From contig JAYKKT010000064.1 of the NCBI GenBank assembly GCA_036023115.1, positions 3,587,501-3,651,500 on the forward strand: a DNA stretch of 64,000 nucleotides, in the 5' to 3' direction. The position numbers were made by a program, and so were the translations under genes. Each line of letters opens with the position of its first letter. Positions within the stretch are counted from its first letter, which is position 1. The stretch is from Brasenia schreberi. Taxonomy: Eukaryota; Streptophyta; Magnoliopsida; Nymphaeales; Cabombaceae. This document shows, one piece after another, positions 16,518-30,570 of the stretch. Under the pieces are notes generated by a model. The model did no database searches. It was not told the DNA's origin and worked only from the letters and a program-made list of their open reading frames with translations.

Positions 16518-16625
16518 CAGAATGAGTGACGGTTCACCTGGTTAGGGGTTCAACTCACAAACTCAAGGTCATGAGGTCAATGCCTGGAGCGTGCATCCGG
16601 TTTCAGCATCCCCATTGTACAAAGA
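16518..16625 (+). mobile_element. tRNA-derived SINE, family B
   Basis: It has a GGTTCACCTGGTTAGGGG head, then CTCAAGGTCATGAGGTCAAT (B-box region) and the tail GCATCCGGTTTCAGCATCCC with CATTGTACAAAGA. The same order of words recurs at 44142-44240. Confidence 0.65.
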
Positions 16626-17614
16626 GAAAACTACCCAATACTATGGGTTAATTGAACATAGAAATGGATTTTAGATGATATGGTGGATGAAAAAAAGAAA
16701 GATAATGCGGGGCCTTAAATAAGGAGGAAAAGATTAACATAAAGGGTTTGGTAATATGATTTTAACATGACTTTCAAATTCATAATCTTAACAAGGATAT
16801 ATTTAGCACTCATTAACATGATATACTATCATTTTTTTTGTATGTGGATGACATGTTAGCGATGAACAATTGTTCGTACTCATGCCATAAAACTACATAT
16901 TACAAAGAAAGGCTAAAGCCTAACACACACATGCATCACAGGTGGCGAGTTCAATTCTCGGAGGTTGCATGTGCGTAGACCCGTCGGTTAGGTTGACTTC
17001 GAACTTAACGGGCCTTAACACCGACCCGAATCGAAATTGAAATTGAATTGGAGCAGGGGAACCCCATCGTTTGGTTCTGGTTTCATGAAAACAGAACCGA
17101 AGCCGGAACCAGTGGTTCCAAGGTCTTGCTTATTGGTTTTCTTAATTTGATACATTTTCTATTTTTCTAGTAAAACCTGAATAGGAAGCGGAATCATACA
17201 TGAAACTGGACCCGAAACTGAAGTAAGGGAGAATGTTTCGATGGAGAAAAGGAGGCAGTCTGTAATGACGGGAAAGCCCTTTTCGTCTTTCCAAGCTTTC
17301 CAATTACAACCCCACCTCGGTTTCTGCCGCGTTCTTCGCGGCGCCTTTTGGTACGCAATGCAATTTGCCAAGGAATTTCTTCGCGCGTTCTCCCGGCAGT
17401 CTGAAACCTCCTTCGTGTCCTTGACCGATAAACTAAGGGTAATTTAGCCATCATGATCTCCGAACTAAAACTCTAATTATTCTTCCATTCCCGGGGTAAA
17501 TATAAATGAAGTTCGTTATTTTGTTAATGCCTCTCTCTCTCTCTCTCTCTCTCTGTCTCTGTCTCTCTCTCTCCCTCTCTCTCCAAGTGGGTGCAACCGA
17601 TCGCCATCTCCGGG

Positions 17615-20600
17615 ATGGCGTACCGGAGAAGAAACTCGGCGAAGACGTCGTCGACGTTCACCGAGGACGTTCCTCCTTCGCCGACCCACGACGATGGCTC
17701 GTCGCTCGCCGCCCGCGCGATCCGCGCGTCGTCCTTGCATCGAGATTCCTCTTTCTCTACGGCCTACGGTGAACCCGTGCTCTCCTCGCCTCACAGTGAT
17801 TCTTCCGTCGAGAAGCCAACGCCTCCGCTGCAGGTTAGTTCCTATCGTGTATTTTTCGGCTTTCTATTCTCTTCTACTTTGGTGTTTTGGTCGGATGGGT
17901 GGCGTATGTTGTGGATCGGTGCTGCTTTTGGAGTTATGATGGAATGTGAATTGTTTTCGATGAGTCTTGGGAGAATCAGGGAGTTTTTTTGAGGCTTATG
18001 TGAGATCAATGTTAGATTACCCTTTTTCTCGCTTCAAGTATTGTGAAATAAAAAATTGATGGCTTCGGTGTGAAGTTTGAGGCAGGTTCTGTTAAAAATA
18101 GTAGCTCGGATGGGAATCTTGATGGATTCGTGCTACACTGGAAGTCCTTAGGTTTGTGTATCTAGTTTACTTGTTTTCTTCTTTTGAACTATCATTACTG
18201 GGTTTGGATTATGAGATTTTGATTATTTGTTTCTTCCGATATTTCTCGTGGACCTTGAATTTCTTGAAGGCGTTCCGTGCATTATTGTAAGCAAATGCCT
18301 TATTTGAGTCCATAGAAGCGTCATTCTCTATTTGATTTTGGCTTGGAGATATTTCGTTAATCTCTGTTGTTCTGTCTCGCTTCTTTGAGTTTTGTTGTCA
18401 ATGAAAAAGTATTGGTAAAAACAGAGTGCAGTAGACCGTCTTGAATGCCGAAAGTGGGTAAGACGCTGATCAGTGTAGATCGTAATATCGCTTATGTTTC
18501 TTTTGGAAGCATTTGTTGAATTCGTTAGGCTGGGATACCTCTCTATGGGGTCACCACAGTGCTTCATTTGACTTTATACTACTTTATCTGTTCAACATCG
18601 TGGTCTATCGTTTGTGCATAAACTTGTGTTGGTTACTTACTGGAAGGTGGGGGTTTTGTCAACTATGTTACATTGGTTATGATTTCCGTGGTTGTCGGTA
18701 GAGAAGCTAATCCATTTGTGTAGCAGGGAAATTTAGTCAGAAGTAAGCTGTTTTGAACTTGTGTCCATGGAGAGATACGTAGTGGATTCTGCTGGAGTAC
18801 CTTATGATATTCTTGAATATCATGAGATTCACCGGATTGTGAGCCATCTTCCATTGAAATCTTGCTACCCATTTTGCCATGAAGTGGCATTAATGTGCCT
18901 GGACAGAGTGATATGCTGAGGATGAGCTAGACATACCCAAGCTGATAAAAGTCCAATCTGCTTAGTCAGATACAGCCAGACCTGCATCTCATCCTCTTCA
19001 AGCACACTTCATATTCTTCACATCATCTGTATTTACCAAAATATCTGCACATATTACATAGCTTAATTTTGATATTAAAACTGAAGTAATTGATTGCCTT
19101 CTGTGGAACGGGCGTTTTTCATTTCTTGAAAGTTTGACTCGGTAGCACAGCCATGCTATCTGCAAATGCATTCTGGTATGGTGTCCTCATATTTAGTTAT
19201 CTATCACATTAAAAATATGTTCCATGACCATTGTAGCGCTTCTGAGTGCAGGCATCTACAACATACGAATATACATCAATGAAGAACTTAAATGATTCCA
19301 AATCTGGGTTCTGGGGAGTTCTTGCTAGGAAAGCAAAGACCATCTTTGAGGAGGAGAATGGTCTTCAGAAGCTTGAAGCATTTGGCAGAGCTAGCCCTTG
19401 GACTTCTGAAGTTTCTGGAGGCCCTGGTTCTCAGGTGTGGATTTGTGGCCCAATAATAGTTGCCTTTTTCGGCAATATCTTTTGAACATTTTTTTTCTGG
19501 AGCATCAGCCGTTTGCTGTTTTCTTTATAGAATAGTTGCCGGAGAGTTATTCTTTCTGATGGCATTTATGTTATCGACAAATGGATTACTTTTTGGCAGT
19601 TGCATCAGTCACATCAATCAACTGAAATCCCTGGGACTGGGAAAACAGAGAAGCCCAAAATTCAGAAGGGTTTAGGTGCCATTGCTTCCTCCCTTGATTA
19701 CATTGGTGGGAAGCTTGGAAATGCATTGGAGGTACGTCATTGCTGGACATCTTTTTTCTCTCGATAATGTGGTCCTTATTCTTAATCAATACTCTCCCAA
19801 TATAAATTTAAGATGAAAAACTCATTGCATAATCAGAATTACAGTCTTTACCGTGTCTGTCCAGAATTCTTATCCCAATATTCTTAATCTTTTGAATCTT
19901 TTCTTAGTCAGTGTCTGTCCAGAATAAAGTAGAAAAAGAAATGTTAACTATGAACATAATTCGTCATATTGGTAGGACCCAAAAAAGAAAGAAATTTGTT
20001 GTTACAAATTTATGCTTGTATGAGCCGCCAAATGTAATATGCCAGTCGTCAAATTTTCAGTCATATTAGTTCTTTGATTGTTTTGTGAATTAATTATTCA
20101 TTGTTATGTACAAATTGTCTAATCAGCATTTTGAAAACTTCCAATCAAGAAGAGTCAATGACTTAAATAGTGATGGGAATGAAAAATAGGGGTGTGTATG
20201 AAAGACAAGGAATAAAGTAGAACCACATTATTCCGGTGACGCTAGTAGTAGTAACTCATTGTCATCAGTGTCACAAGTTTCAAGATATGTATTTAATTTA
20301 CTGTTTACATTCCATGTTTTTATTTTCTCTGCTTCAACTGTTGTCCTTTCTCAGGAAGGTCTCACGATTGTGGAGACTAAAGCTGCAGACATTATCTCAG
20401 ATACACGCAAGATTAATATCAGGAGAAAAGTGAACACTTCTAGTGCAGTTGGTCAAACACAGCAATCCATCCATCCAGATACGAGAACTCTAAATATTTC
20501 TGCCATCAAGACTCCAGCTACTTACACCGACTTTGAAACTCAGCTGAAGGCATCTCGCGACGTAAGGTGGCAACATATGTGAAGTGATATCTTGTCACGT

Positions 20601-21924
20601 CCATTGACACTCTGTTCCTAGATACATTGTTATTGCTGCTGCTGCACTTGCTACTAGTGTTGTGAGGTTGTCTGAGTTTTTGACATTGATATATCTTTTA
20701 ATTACTGTTTGGTTCAAGGGCAGGTTGCAATGGCCATGGCCGCAAAGACCAAGCTCTTGCTTCGAGAGCTAAAAACTGTTAAAGCAGATTTGGCATTTGC
20801 AAAGCAGAGATGTACCCAGCTAGAAGAAGAGAATAAGATTTTGAGGGAGTCTGCTGAAAAGGGTGATAATCCAGAAGATGATGATCTGGTAATCTTTTTC
20901 CTTTATAGAAGACATGCATAAGTGGCAGACACAAGATTATGAGCTTCTGAACGTTGTTCCTTTGTACATGAGACTTTCACGAGAATCAATGGCAATGCAC
21001 ATTTAGTTTGAAGCCATACATATGCCATTTGAGAACCAAAAATAGCATAAACTCAAAGGGAACTGCAAACTACCTGCAGATATCATACGTATGTTTCTGT
21101 TTTGAAATCAGTATTGACTCCTTAAGTTTCTCTGGATTTTAATTGCTGCTGGTGCTTTTCTTTTGTATCTTTAGTTTTCTCTTAACCTCAACCATGTTCT
21201 TAGTTTCTGCTTTGCTTCTGTATGTTTTTAACTTTTTCTGCTGAAACTTGATTGTAAAACCACAAGCATAGACATCCTTCAACATATTTAACTTCATTTT
21301 AGTTGACCATGTTTGTGTAAATAAAGTATGAGTGGCTATTGAGGATTTAAATCTTTTACCACGAGGAACTTGTGCGATGTTAAATCACCATCATTCTGGC
21401 CAGCAGCTAATGAAGCTTTTAGGAAGGGACCATGTTGCATTTTCCGTTCATTTTATCCTCATCACAAGTCGGTTAAGTGTGGTGAAATACTTCTGGCGAC
21501 TATGACTTCTGTCTTTGTCCAACCCTGTTTCTCTCTTTGCGATTTTCAGACGAGGCAGTGATTAGCTAACAAATTTCTCACTATTGGCGATTGTGTTGTG
21601 CAGATACGACTTCAACTTGAGACACTTTTGGCTGAGAAGGCAAGACTTGCTCATGAAAATTCCATCTATGCGCGAGAGAATCGGTTCCTGCGAGAGGTTG
21701 TGGAGTATCATCAACTCACTATGCAGGACGTTGTTTACTTGGATGAAGGGATTGAGGAGGTAAAAGAAGTGTACCCAATTCACATTCCATTTGAGCGGCA
21801 ACTAGAGCCAATTTCGCCTCCGATCCTCCGAGTGTCTCCTGGCCTGCCTCCTGTAGCCTCATCGTTGCCTTCACCTTGTGCCCCTCCTGCCTCTTCATCT
21901 CTTCCTCCCCATCCTGAAGCTTGA
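17615..21924 (+). CDS. plant coiled-coil protein of unknown function
   Basis: Six exons: 17615-17833, 19252-19434, 19600-19731, 20355-20561, 20724-20888 and 21604-21924, all phase 0, giving 408 residues. The ATG at 17615 follows a CT-rich leader and starts [15 protein letters not shown]; an in-frame GTG upstream is not a start. The Ser-rich N-terminus is followed by [18 protein letters not shown] (exon 2) and [20 protein letters not shown] (exon 3). Exons 5-6 contain heptad-like segments ([39 protein letters not shown]) that predict a coiled coil of about 100 residues. The tail is Pro-rich. I recognise the layout as a conserved plant family but cannot assign a role; cytoskeletal or scaffold functions are guesses. 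No signal peptide or membrane segment is seen. Confidence 0.87.
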
Positions 21925-23218
21925 TTTCAAATGAGCCAGTTCGAGATACTTGTTTCTGTATGTTAGTTCAGAGATCCGAGGCAGCTGGAGTGTCCCTTCT
22001 GCTTAATTTTTGCTTCCTTTTCACATTGTTGTTATGTACTAGTAGTGCTCCTCTTGCATTTTGTTCTTCAATTGTTAACTTGTGTGATAAAAAGCTTGAT
22101 ATTTGTGGCATTTTATCTGCAAACGTTAATAAATCTGCTTTTTGTGCTGCTCTGCAGAAAAGTAATAGAAACTTGTTTCCCTTGTCTTTTCTAATTTTAC
22201 TTTTGAACCTTCACAGTATTGGTCGTGTAATCCCAGCCATTGACATTTTTAGAGTTCATTTGCAGTTAAAGCATCATTGTACAACAAATCATATTATTGA
22301 CATGCGTCGATATTGATGTCTATCTTTTGGTGCAATAGCATTCTAATTGTTATTATTATTCGGATTTGATACGACTATCGGAAACTTCATCTGACCTATA
22401 GTGAGAATAATCTCTCTTTCTGCATCTCTTTCAGAACCTGGATGGCATTAAATATGCTGTGTAAGTCTATCCAGTGAAGGTTGTCAATTTAAGACCTAAC
22501 GGATATCGTCATTCCTGCTTATTTCACAATCACCCTAGCTTCTGATTCCCATCTGATCATACGGATGGGTTTGGCATTGATTAGATTAGCAAAACTCAAC
22601 TCTTTTTTTTTTTTTGGTTACAAGAGGAGGCCGAAGGCTAACCACACACCCACACATGCACCCTATGGGAGTCGAACTCCCCACCAGCCGTTGAGCTAAT
22701 GCTCTCGGTGCATAAAAGTTTGAAGGTACCGAACAATTTTCTTAATAATCAATGGTTGGAAGAATTGGAGCATTGAAATCCACTTTTTACTCAAAAAAAC
22801 GTAACTGTCCAAAGTTAGGTTCACATGAAAAGAATCAGTTGTATACCCATCACCAGTAGACTTAATCCAGACTTGTAAGGTCATCTCGTGACAGCGTCTA
22901 ACCAAACCTCCAGCGTCTCATCTGCAAGAATGCGAGTGCATGCGTGAACTCACAAACACACGCATATGGAACATCTTTTGATGTGAGTGCAATATATACC
23001 ATTTTTCATTATCATATATGAACATCTCAAAGGAGGCTGCTTTTCATACAAACATGATTACAATTTCCATGGTAAGAGATTCAGACGCTCTCTCTTCAGG
23101 GGGACAGTTTGCACCTTGCAGCAGAAACTATAAGCGCCTGGCATGGAAGAATGTTGTTGGCAGGCAAGTAAAAAAGAAGAAAACAAGCTCCATCCATCTC
23201 TCTCCCACAGAAATACCG
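21925..23218. other. convergent intergenic region
   Basis: It separates the 3' ends of the coiled-coil gene (+) and the RING E3 gene (-). It holds both 3' UTRs and a family A SINE at 22609-22700. Nothing else coding is recognised. Confidence 0.5.
22605..22700 (-). mobile_element. tRNA-derived SINE, family A
   Basis: On the minus strand: GAGCATTAGCTCAACGGC (A box), GGTGGGGAGTTCGACTCCC (B box), GGGTGCATGTGTGGGTGTG, and GGCCTCCTCTTGTAACC running into an A-rich tail (a T run at 22602-22614 on the plus strand). The promoter boxes are well preserved, so this copy is relatively young. Confidence 0.85.
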
Positions 23219-24214
23219 CTAGAACAACTGAAAGAACAGACTCGTGGAACCGTCCCCGAACGATCTCAGGTCTGCTGGTTTCACCAATGCCCTACACAGA
23301 GGACATGTTCTTTCCCTCTCAAACCTGCACATAGTTTCTCATTATACAAAAGATTAGTTTCACCTACTCCAATCATGTACAGAGACAAAAGCCCAGCAAT
23401 TTAATACAAATTGAAACCTATTAGGAATAAAATTGAAGTCTTCAAACAGCATGTCAACCGTCATTAGAGGATAAGCATTCTAACCATTTTTGAAATGCAA
23501 AATCCACATACAACCCGCCAAATGTGGACAACAAACACGACAGCTGATGAGTGAAGTCCACGCATATGAAAAGTAAGTTGAACTCGGGGGCAAACAGCCA
23601 AACAAATAATAGCACAGATAGCAATTATTGAAAAGGAAAAGAGCTTGTCTATATCTGGTGAAATGAGGGGTCTCAAGACCTATCACTCTTCATCTGAGAT
23701 CAATTGGCTGGATTTGTTATCACTCATAAGCTCACGATATAGATCGAAACAAATGGGACTCATGTACTTGAAACCTATTTTGAGATACACCTCCATAGAG
23801 CACAAAAGAATAGTCATTCTGACAGGATAAAAACTTACCATTCTGATACACAATCTTCACAGAAGGTATGTTTACAACGTAGGAGGATAGGAGCATGCAT
23901 CTTCTCCTGGCAGATAGCACAGAGATCACCAGCTGCATTGACCTGCACTCATTCATGCTTATAAGTTGGATTATATCTTCTAACAACTTGTGCAGCCAAG
24001 AAAGAGTAGGTTGAGAAAGGACTACGATTGCATAAGCAACTTGATTCTACTATCCCTACAACTTGATTTTCCTATTTTTCTCCAAGGAGTTTGTAATCGA
24101 ACATCAGATGTGCTAATACTGAGCAGATGATTTCAGGAGGATAAAAGAAAATATGAAATCAACAGTGCTAAAAGAGGTGATCCAGAGTCAGAAACCACAT
24201 GCACACACACACAC

Positions 24215-24296
<82 letters not shown>

Positions 24297-27200
24297 TCCC
24301 CAATAGACTTCAATGGGTGGACGATATAGACAGAATACTGCTCCAACAATTCAATTGAGATAGGTTAGACAAGTGCCCCATAAAAGAGATGAGGATGTCT
24401 AATAGAACATTATAAAATGATAGGCATCAAAACTTATTGCAGTCGCATTACAATGATAACATGTGTGCCAGTTTTTCTGTGGTTCTACTAACATATGTTG
24501 GCAAGACAGGATCACAACCGTTTAACATCTACCAACGTCAACCCTATGACCCAGGATCAAACAGGTGAGTTTCACATGGCACCTAGCCTGTCTGAGTTTA
24601 GGCAGTGAATTTTGCACAAACTTCAACACAAGGGGAAACAAAGAAACACGACATGCTTAGCCATGAATAGCACAAAATGGATATCTAAGTAGCACAACTG
24701 TTTAGAGGGAGAAAAATGGAAATATATGAGATAATGAGAATATACAGTGATACCTAAAAGGCTAGATTTCATACATGCATGCCCACATGCACACATAGCT
24801 CTGAAATATCGTTACTTTTAAGGTTGTTTTCTAAATCAACCCAGCAGTCTTTTCATGGTTTGCTTAGGGCACCTGCCATACTTCGTGAAAAATGGTTATT
24901 GATCTAGTTCAATCCTATTATTCAAAAGCAGAAAGGAGAGCGGTTCTGAAAAAAAAACTCTAAACCTGCTCTGCTGTAGCATAAGACCCATAATGCACCT
25001 CTTTACGAGACAAAGCCTTCAAAGCAGCAAAAAAAGATTGGACCTGGACAGGGTAAAATGATCACTCACAGGAATCAAATCATCCATAATAAATGCATAT
25101 TCAAGGACTGCTTTTTCACAGGCCAACAGAAAAGCAATGAATCACTTATTCCACAAGTGCAATATGTGATTAATAAAATGGAGATCAAAAACAAATTGTG
25201 GCATGGACAAGCACCTACCTTCTCCACAATCGATGTCAGCTTGACGGTCAGGTATAACCCTGTTGTTAGGGACGAGAAGAGACTGCCATAGTCTTTGTTC
25301 AAGAAGAATCTATACCAAACAGGAGTAGGTAGTAGTCCACGATACAAAAGCAGAAAGTACTCAACTAAGGTGAGCATTTGACCCTGTGAAACCAAAACCA
25401 AATAAACATGAGAAGAAATACTTCCCAGACAATTATTCAATTTGTGTAAAGAAAATTGCACACGCATAAATTTACAACATTTTTGCAGTGTAAGAGACAC
25501 AAAAACTTAAGGATAACTGCCATCAAATTAAATAGAATGTGCAGAACAGATACAGCTAACTGATGTCTAATAAACTCTAGTAAGCTAGACTAGAAAGGGA
25601 CTGAATGCTATGCTATATCATATATACCTAGCTCATTAGGTCTTGAGAATCATTTTTATCTTGAGATTTTTAGGCGAGTGTAAACAGCTGACGCTATCAC
25701 TTTCTACCAACATGAACAGCATTCGGCGGAATGCTTATTACATATAGCCTGATATAGGACTTTGATAGAAATATTAAAAACAGCGTTGTGGTTTCTTGCA
25801 CATATCATCCTTCAGTACTTTACATAAGAAGAAGGCTATAACAAGTGACAATAAATGCACGAAAAACCCCAATATAGATTTGCAAATTTATTAGACATAG
25901 GCTTCTGGTAATTATGTCTAAGACTGGTCCAAGCACCATGTTTGCATTAATAATTCCCATCTATATATATGCATGTGTGTGAGTGGATGCGGAAATGGCA
26001 TCTTGTAAAACATATAAGGTGAGGTAAATGTTAAATAAGAGGTAAAAAGAAGAGAAGGATACCTGTTTCCTGTAATCACGCCCTCTGCTATTTTTGTAGT
26101 AAATCAGTATCATGCACTTGAAAACCATTGCTGCATGGCGAGCCATGGTATCTGACAAAGGCAAAAAGATCAAATGTATCTAGAATTCTAATCATTCATG
26201 GCTTAGAAAATGTTCGTTAGAAAAATATGAGATCTACTAAAAAGTAATAATCGACCAATATTTTATAAAATATAACAAAACTATTGAAAAATAAAAAATG
26301 GCTACAAATTTCTAGCCATGACTGTCACTGACAGAGATTACAATTTTCATTGTAGCAAAGAAAGCTCATCAAAGAACTTGACATCAAGGGGCAGTAAACC
26401 AGTGAAAGAACCAAAGCATACTATATCAGTCTCAGCTCATTAAAGTCTGACGTTAGCTCAAATTCAGGGCTTATGCTGTGTTTGAAACCACTAGCTGGCT
26501 AAGTGACATGGAAAGAACCCGATGTATTTTAACTGCACATATTACCACTCTACCAACAATAAAATAATGACGTTCATTATATTCAGAGTGCAACTTCCAG
26601 TTTCGTATTCTCTCTTCTTCAAAGAAAAGTCAAGCCTTATTTTCTGAAATCCATGGAGGATAAACTAGCAACATTAATTCCTAAATAAGACCTAAATTTC
26701 ACATATTTCATGATCCTGCTTTAGACAAAACTTATAGACAACTCACACCACAATATGATCGAAGTAGACAACTATATAAAATTATCAAGTTCCTTATTGT
26801 CTTCACAACCAAAGCCAAACACATAATGAAATATTCAGAGTCCAATCTGCTCATATAAGGCAAAGAAAAACAAAAGAACGAGTTACTACTAAGTAATACT
26901 AAGTTTGTTGCTAGGAAATTGGTTACTGCCTAGTTATATTTATTAAGTTTGTTACTTCGTCTGAACAGTAAGCATGTCATTCTTTCTCTAGTCAGTGGTT
27001 TCAGAGGGCACTGTCAAGCTAATATTGTGCTTTGTGATTTCATCCTCGTGTTTTACGTCTAGCATCATGACCAATTACTTGCAGATATATGCTAAAGATA
27101 TTAGAATAAAGACATGACATGCATCAAAAAAGAACATAATTAGGTCCAAGTCCTCACCATTCACCACGATGATAAATATAGCATGCCAAAATGGTGGTAT

Positions 27201-28780
27201 TGATTTTGGAGGAAGCATGACAAGTGGGTATAGGAGGTCATCATTTCTCTACCACCAATATGCTAAAGATATTAGAATAAAGACATGACATGCATTAAAA
27301 AAATACATAATTAGGTCCAAGTCCTCACCATTCACTACGATGATAAATACAGCATGCCAAAATGGTGGTATTGATATTGGAGGAAGCATGACAAGTGGGT
27401 ATAGGAGGTCATCATTTCTATACCACCAATATATCCCAGTTATGTGAAGCATAAATACAAGAGTGATGCCAATGAGAACAGAAACTTTTCTCTCACCCTG
27501 CATAAAAGAAAAGGGGGTGAAAAGGAAAGAGAATCATATGTATGCCAAATAGAACAATTTATGCTGAACACCAAAGATTCTCACTAATAATCTCAGGCAA
27601 AAGGAAAGTACCTTAAGTGCTGTTTGCTTCCGCAGTATATCATTTGACTTTATCATTACTGCAGCAATCCAAAATGTGACAAAGAAACCTGCAGTTCTTC
27701 TACCAAAGGTTAATCAGTATGCATTCACAAGTGCACACGCATCACTTGAAAGCCCTTCTACTAAAGCAAAAACTGTATTTCGCCCACCAAACTTAAGCTA
27801 TTTCATTTCAAGCAAAGAATGAATAAACCAAGAATATCACTAAAGACACAACTTATCGAATTCACATCTCCCTGAAAACCTGTATTTTAGATCTACGGCC
27901 TACTCTCCCCTTTTCATATTCAATAAAATGTCTTGAAGATAATCAAGACACCACAAAATCAAACTAAAGGTAAATCGGATCCCATGGTTTGAGAGAAATC
28001 CCTTCATTAGAAAATCAAGAAAGTATAACCTGAATTGTCCCCCTATAGATTGCTAGATTCTTGAATAATCGAACGTACAACAATAACGAAAAACACCACC
28101 CACAAGAAAGAAAACGATTAGCATAGAATTAGCGAAAACAGAAAATGCAGACAGACGAAAACAGGAAGAGGCCGGTTACCTTGCAAATGCTGCCGGATGA
28201 AGACTACAAGCAAAAGAAGGGTAAACGGCAGAATCTGTTCCATCCATCGAGCCAATTGCTGAATATCGTACCTCTGGTAGGACGAATCCCGGCCACTCCC
28301 AACTCCCGGAGACGCCGCTCCACCGCCGGCCTCCGCCTCCCCATCGCCACCGGATGATCCCAGCCCAACGGTTCCGGCGAACGGCGAAGAAGGCGGCACG
28401 ACTTCACCTATCGCTCCTCCTCCTCCTGGTGCACCCGCCAGCGCAGTCTCGCCTCCGATCTCGGCTGCCTCTGCCGCCGTCGAAAGCCTAATGTTCTCCT
28501 GCTCGCCGACCCCGATTATCCTGATCGACACCTCGGCCCCGCCGCCGGCCGGTTCACCCGTTCGCTCCCGAAAGCCCGACGCGGTGGCTCCGCCGGCGTC
28601 GACGGTCGCAGGCACGAGGGGCTCCGCCTCGTGGTGTCCCTGCCGGCTGCGGAGGATGCCGGAGTACTCGATCAACGCCGACAGCGGTGCCTGGATCAAA
28701 TTGGCCGCCGAGAAGTGGACGCCGTATCGCCTGCCGGAGCTCCTGTAGCCCTCGGGACTGCTTCCGACGGACGCTTCCAT
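23219..28780 (-). CDS. RNFT-like membrane-anchored RING E3 ubiquitin ligase
   Basis: Eight exons (transcript order): 28180-28780, 27612-27688, 27329-27497, 26063-26151, 25219-25383, 24966-25043, 23839-23942 and 23219-23324, total 1389 nt and 462 residues. All junctions keep frame. After a low-complexity Gly/Ala-rich N-terminus there are several hydrophobic segments: [13 protein letters not shown] at about 183-195, [11 protein letters not shown] at about 203, [15 protein letters not shown] at about 234 and [10 protein letters not shown] at about 271. Then comes the conserved [18 protein letters not shown] block and a C3HC4 RING: C401-x2-C404, C416-x-H418-x2-C421-x2-C424, C435-P-L-C438. All eight zinc ligands are present. 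This matches RING-and-transmembrane proteins of the RNFT1/2 type, which act in ER-linked ubiquitination in animals; the plant role is inferred. A (GA)n run at 28969-29012 (CT in the transcript) lies upstream of the ATG. Confidence 0.93.
24201..24295. repeat. compound (AC)n-(TA)n-(GA)n microsatellite
   Basis: A low-complexity array of about 95 bp lies in intron 6 of the RING E3 gene. Confidence 0.95.
27087..27428. repeat. 171-bp tandem duplication copying the 3' half of RING E3 exon 3
   Basis: Positions 27087-27257 and 27258-27428 are about 95% identical direct copies. The second holds the true 3' part of exon 3 with its splice donor (at 27329) and part of intron 3. The first is a partial exon copy with its own donor but no acceptor, so it should stay intronic. 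Confidence 0.92.
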
Positions 28781-28964
28781 TCTGGCTCCTCACCAAATTC
28801 AGAAATCCTTAAACCTTTCCTCTCAACCCCAAACCAAGATGATGAAGAAGAACGATGAGAGAGAGAGGGGGGGATCGAGGCGTCTAGGATTAGTCTCCGT
28901 ATAAGAGGGGAAGATCGAAAGAAGCATTCATGGATTTCTTGAAAGAGAAAAAGCAAATGAAAGG

Positions 28965-29018
<54 letters not shown>

Positions 29019-30570
29019 CCTCCCGTTTCTTCTCTTGTTTTCTCCTCCCTCTCTGCCCTCTATTTTCCTCTTCAACTCTTCCTTCTCCTTGGAGTCGAAA
29101 ATCAGGTCGACGGGTCGGGTAACTTTGAATCCGGGTCAAAAGCATTTGACTCAGATCTGAGTTGGTTTTCGTTTAGATCCATTTCCAAAACCCATACCCA
29201 ACCAGAGCCGGTTTGGGCTAACCCGCCTACAACCTTGTAGACTGTAGTGTATATATACTAGGTACACATGTTCGGGTTGGGTTCTGGTTCATCCCTCTTT
29301 TATTGGGTCGATTAGGGGTGACCCGAATGGTGTTTTTGAACCCCATCCTGAACCAGATTTTTCAGTTCGGTAAATTAACCACCCGAATGGGGTGTGAAAG
29401 ATAAACTCTGTAGACCCGATGTCACAAGGATCTACATGGAAGCAAATGCTTGATCATGAACGTCACTGCTTCTCTTGTTTAGATATGAATATTATGGAAA
29501 ATGAACCTCGCGTTACATACTACTGTAACGTTCATGGCATTGAAGGAAACAAGGTCCGCCATGGGCTACAGGCTTTAAGTTGATTTTTGGAATTTCAGGT
29601 GGGACACCCGGCGGACGCCCCCCCCCTCACCTCGGCTCAATGTAGATCCACCACTCCTTGGATGTCAAGTTCTCAATGTAGATCCACCTCTTCAAGTTTA
29701 GTGCCTCATCAAGCTACCTTGGCTAGTTTTAAGGATCGATATGTATTGTATGATACACATCGATACGTATTGTATGATACATACCATATCAATTGAAAAA
29801 ATAATACGATAAATGACTGTAAAGCAAATACGAACCATATCTAACTACGTCGTATGATATAGGCACATTGGCCATATTAGTGTATTGGTGGGTCTACAAA
29901 CCCTTGTACAGTGTATACGGCTGGTAAATTTGAAAAACAAATAAAAAATTTACTGGGTGTGATTGAATTCGTGACTATTATACATACTTCGTCCTACCTT
30001 AAATGGTTAAATAATTGTTCTCTCTATCCCACAAAAAATTCTAGATCCGCCACTGACTGAGACCCAGCTTGATACTGGTGCACCAATGGACTCTTATCGA
30101 CTAAGGATGGGGCTGGGTTGGCCCTAGGTGTGCAACTCCACCAAGAACACGGCATTTGTGGTGCCAGTTCCACGCAATGGCACAAACAGGAACCCGTATT
30201 CCCAGAAAATTTTGGGTTCAGGGAAAAACAGAAATTCAAACAAGATTGCATGGAACTCGAAATGTGATGGAACTCTCTGTGCTGGTACATGGAACTTTTA
30301 AAGAATGTGTATGACGTAAGAAAATTCAGAAAGGCAACGGAAAGTCCATAGAACCAACCTGACCAAGCTCGGTTCCGGTAGAACTGGATCTTGATTTTCG
30401 AGACTTGCAGTTCCAAGTTTCATTAGTGCATCAAAAGTGAAACATATTATTGCATAGAAATATGGTTCCATGAGTTCAATTTGAGTAAAAAAAACTTTGG
30501 CACTGGAGAGTCCTCCCACGAAGCAAACACGACTTTTACCAGCCTAAGTTTATTGGTTTTTATGTTTCTT

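Larger units (their letters stand above)
13801..17614. other. intergenic repeat-rich region
   Basis: No intact gene is recognised. Two open frames at 13808-14053 and 14065-14298 have some coding-like composition but no motif I know. The stretch holds a 51-bp tandem duplication (15604-15706), GGTTC/GAACC-family repeats (15880-16145 and 16990-17220), a SINE family B copy (16518-16625) and a SINE-like scrap near 16915-16975. Positions 17520-17586 are a CT-rich run directly upstream of the next gene, probably its 5' UTR. Confidence 0.5.

Noticed and set aside
17591..17614. Longer start for the coiled-coil protein
   Set aside because: The upstream in-frame codon is GTG, not ATG; plant genes start at ATG (17615).
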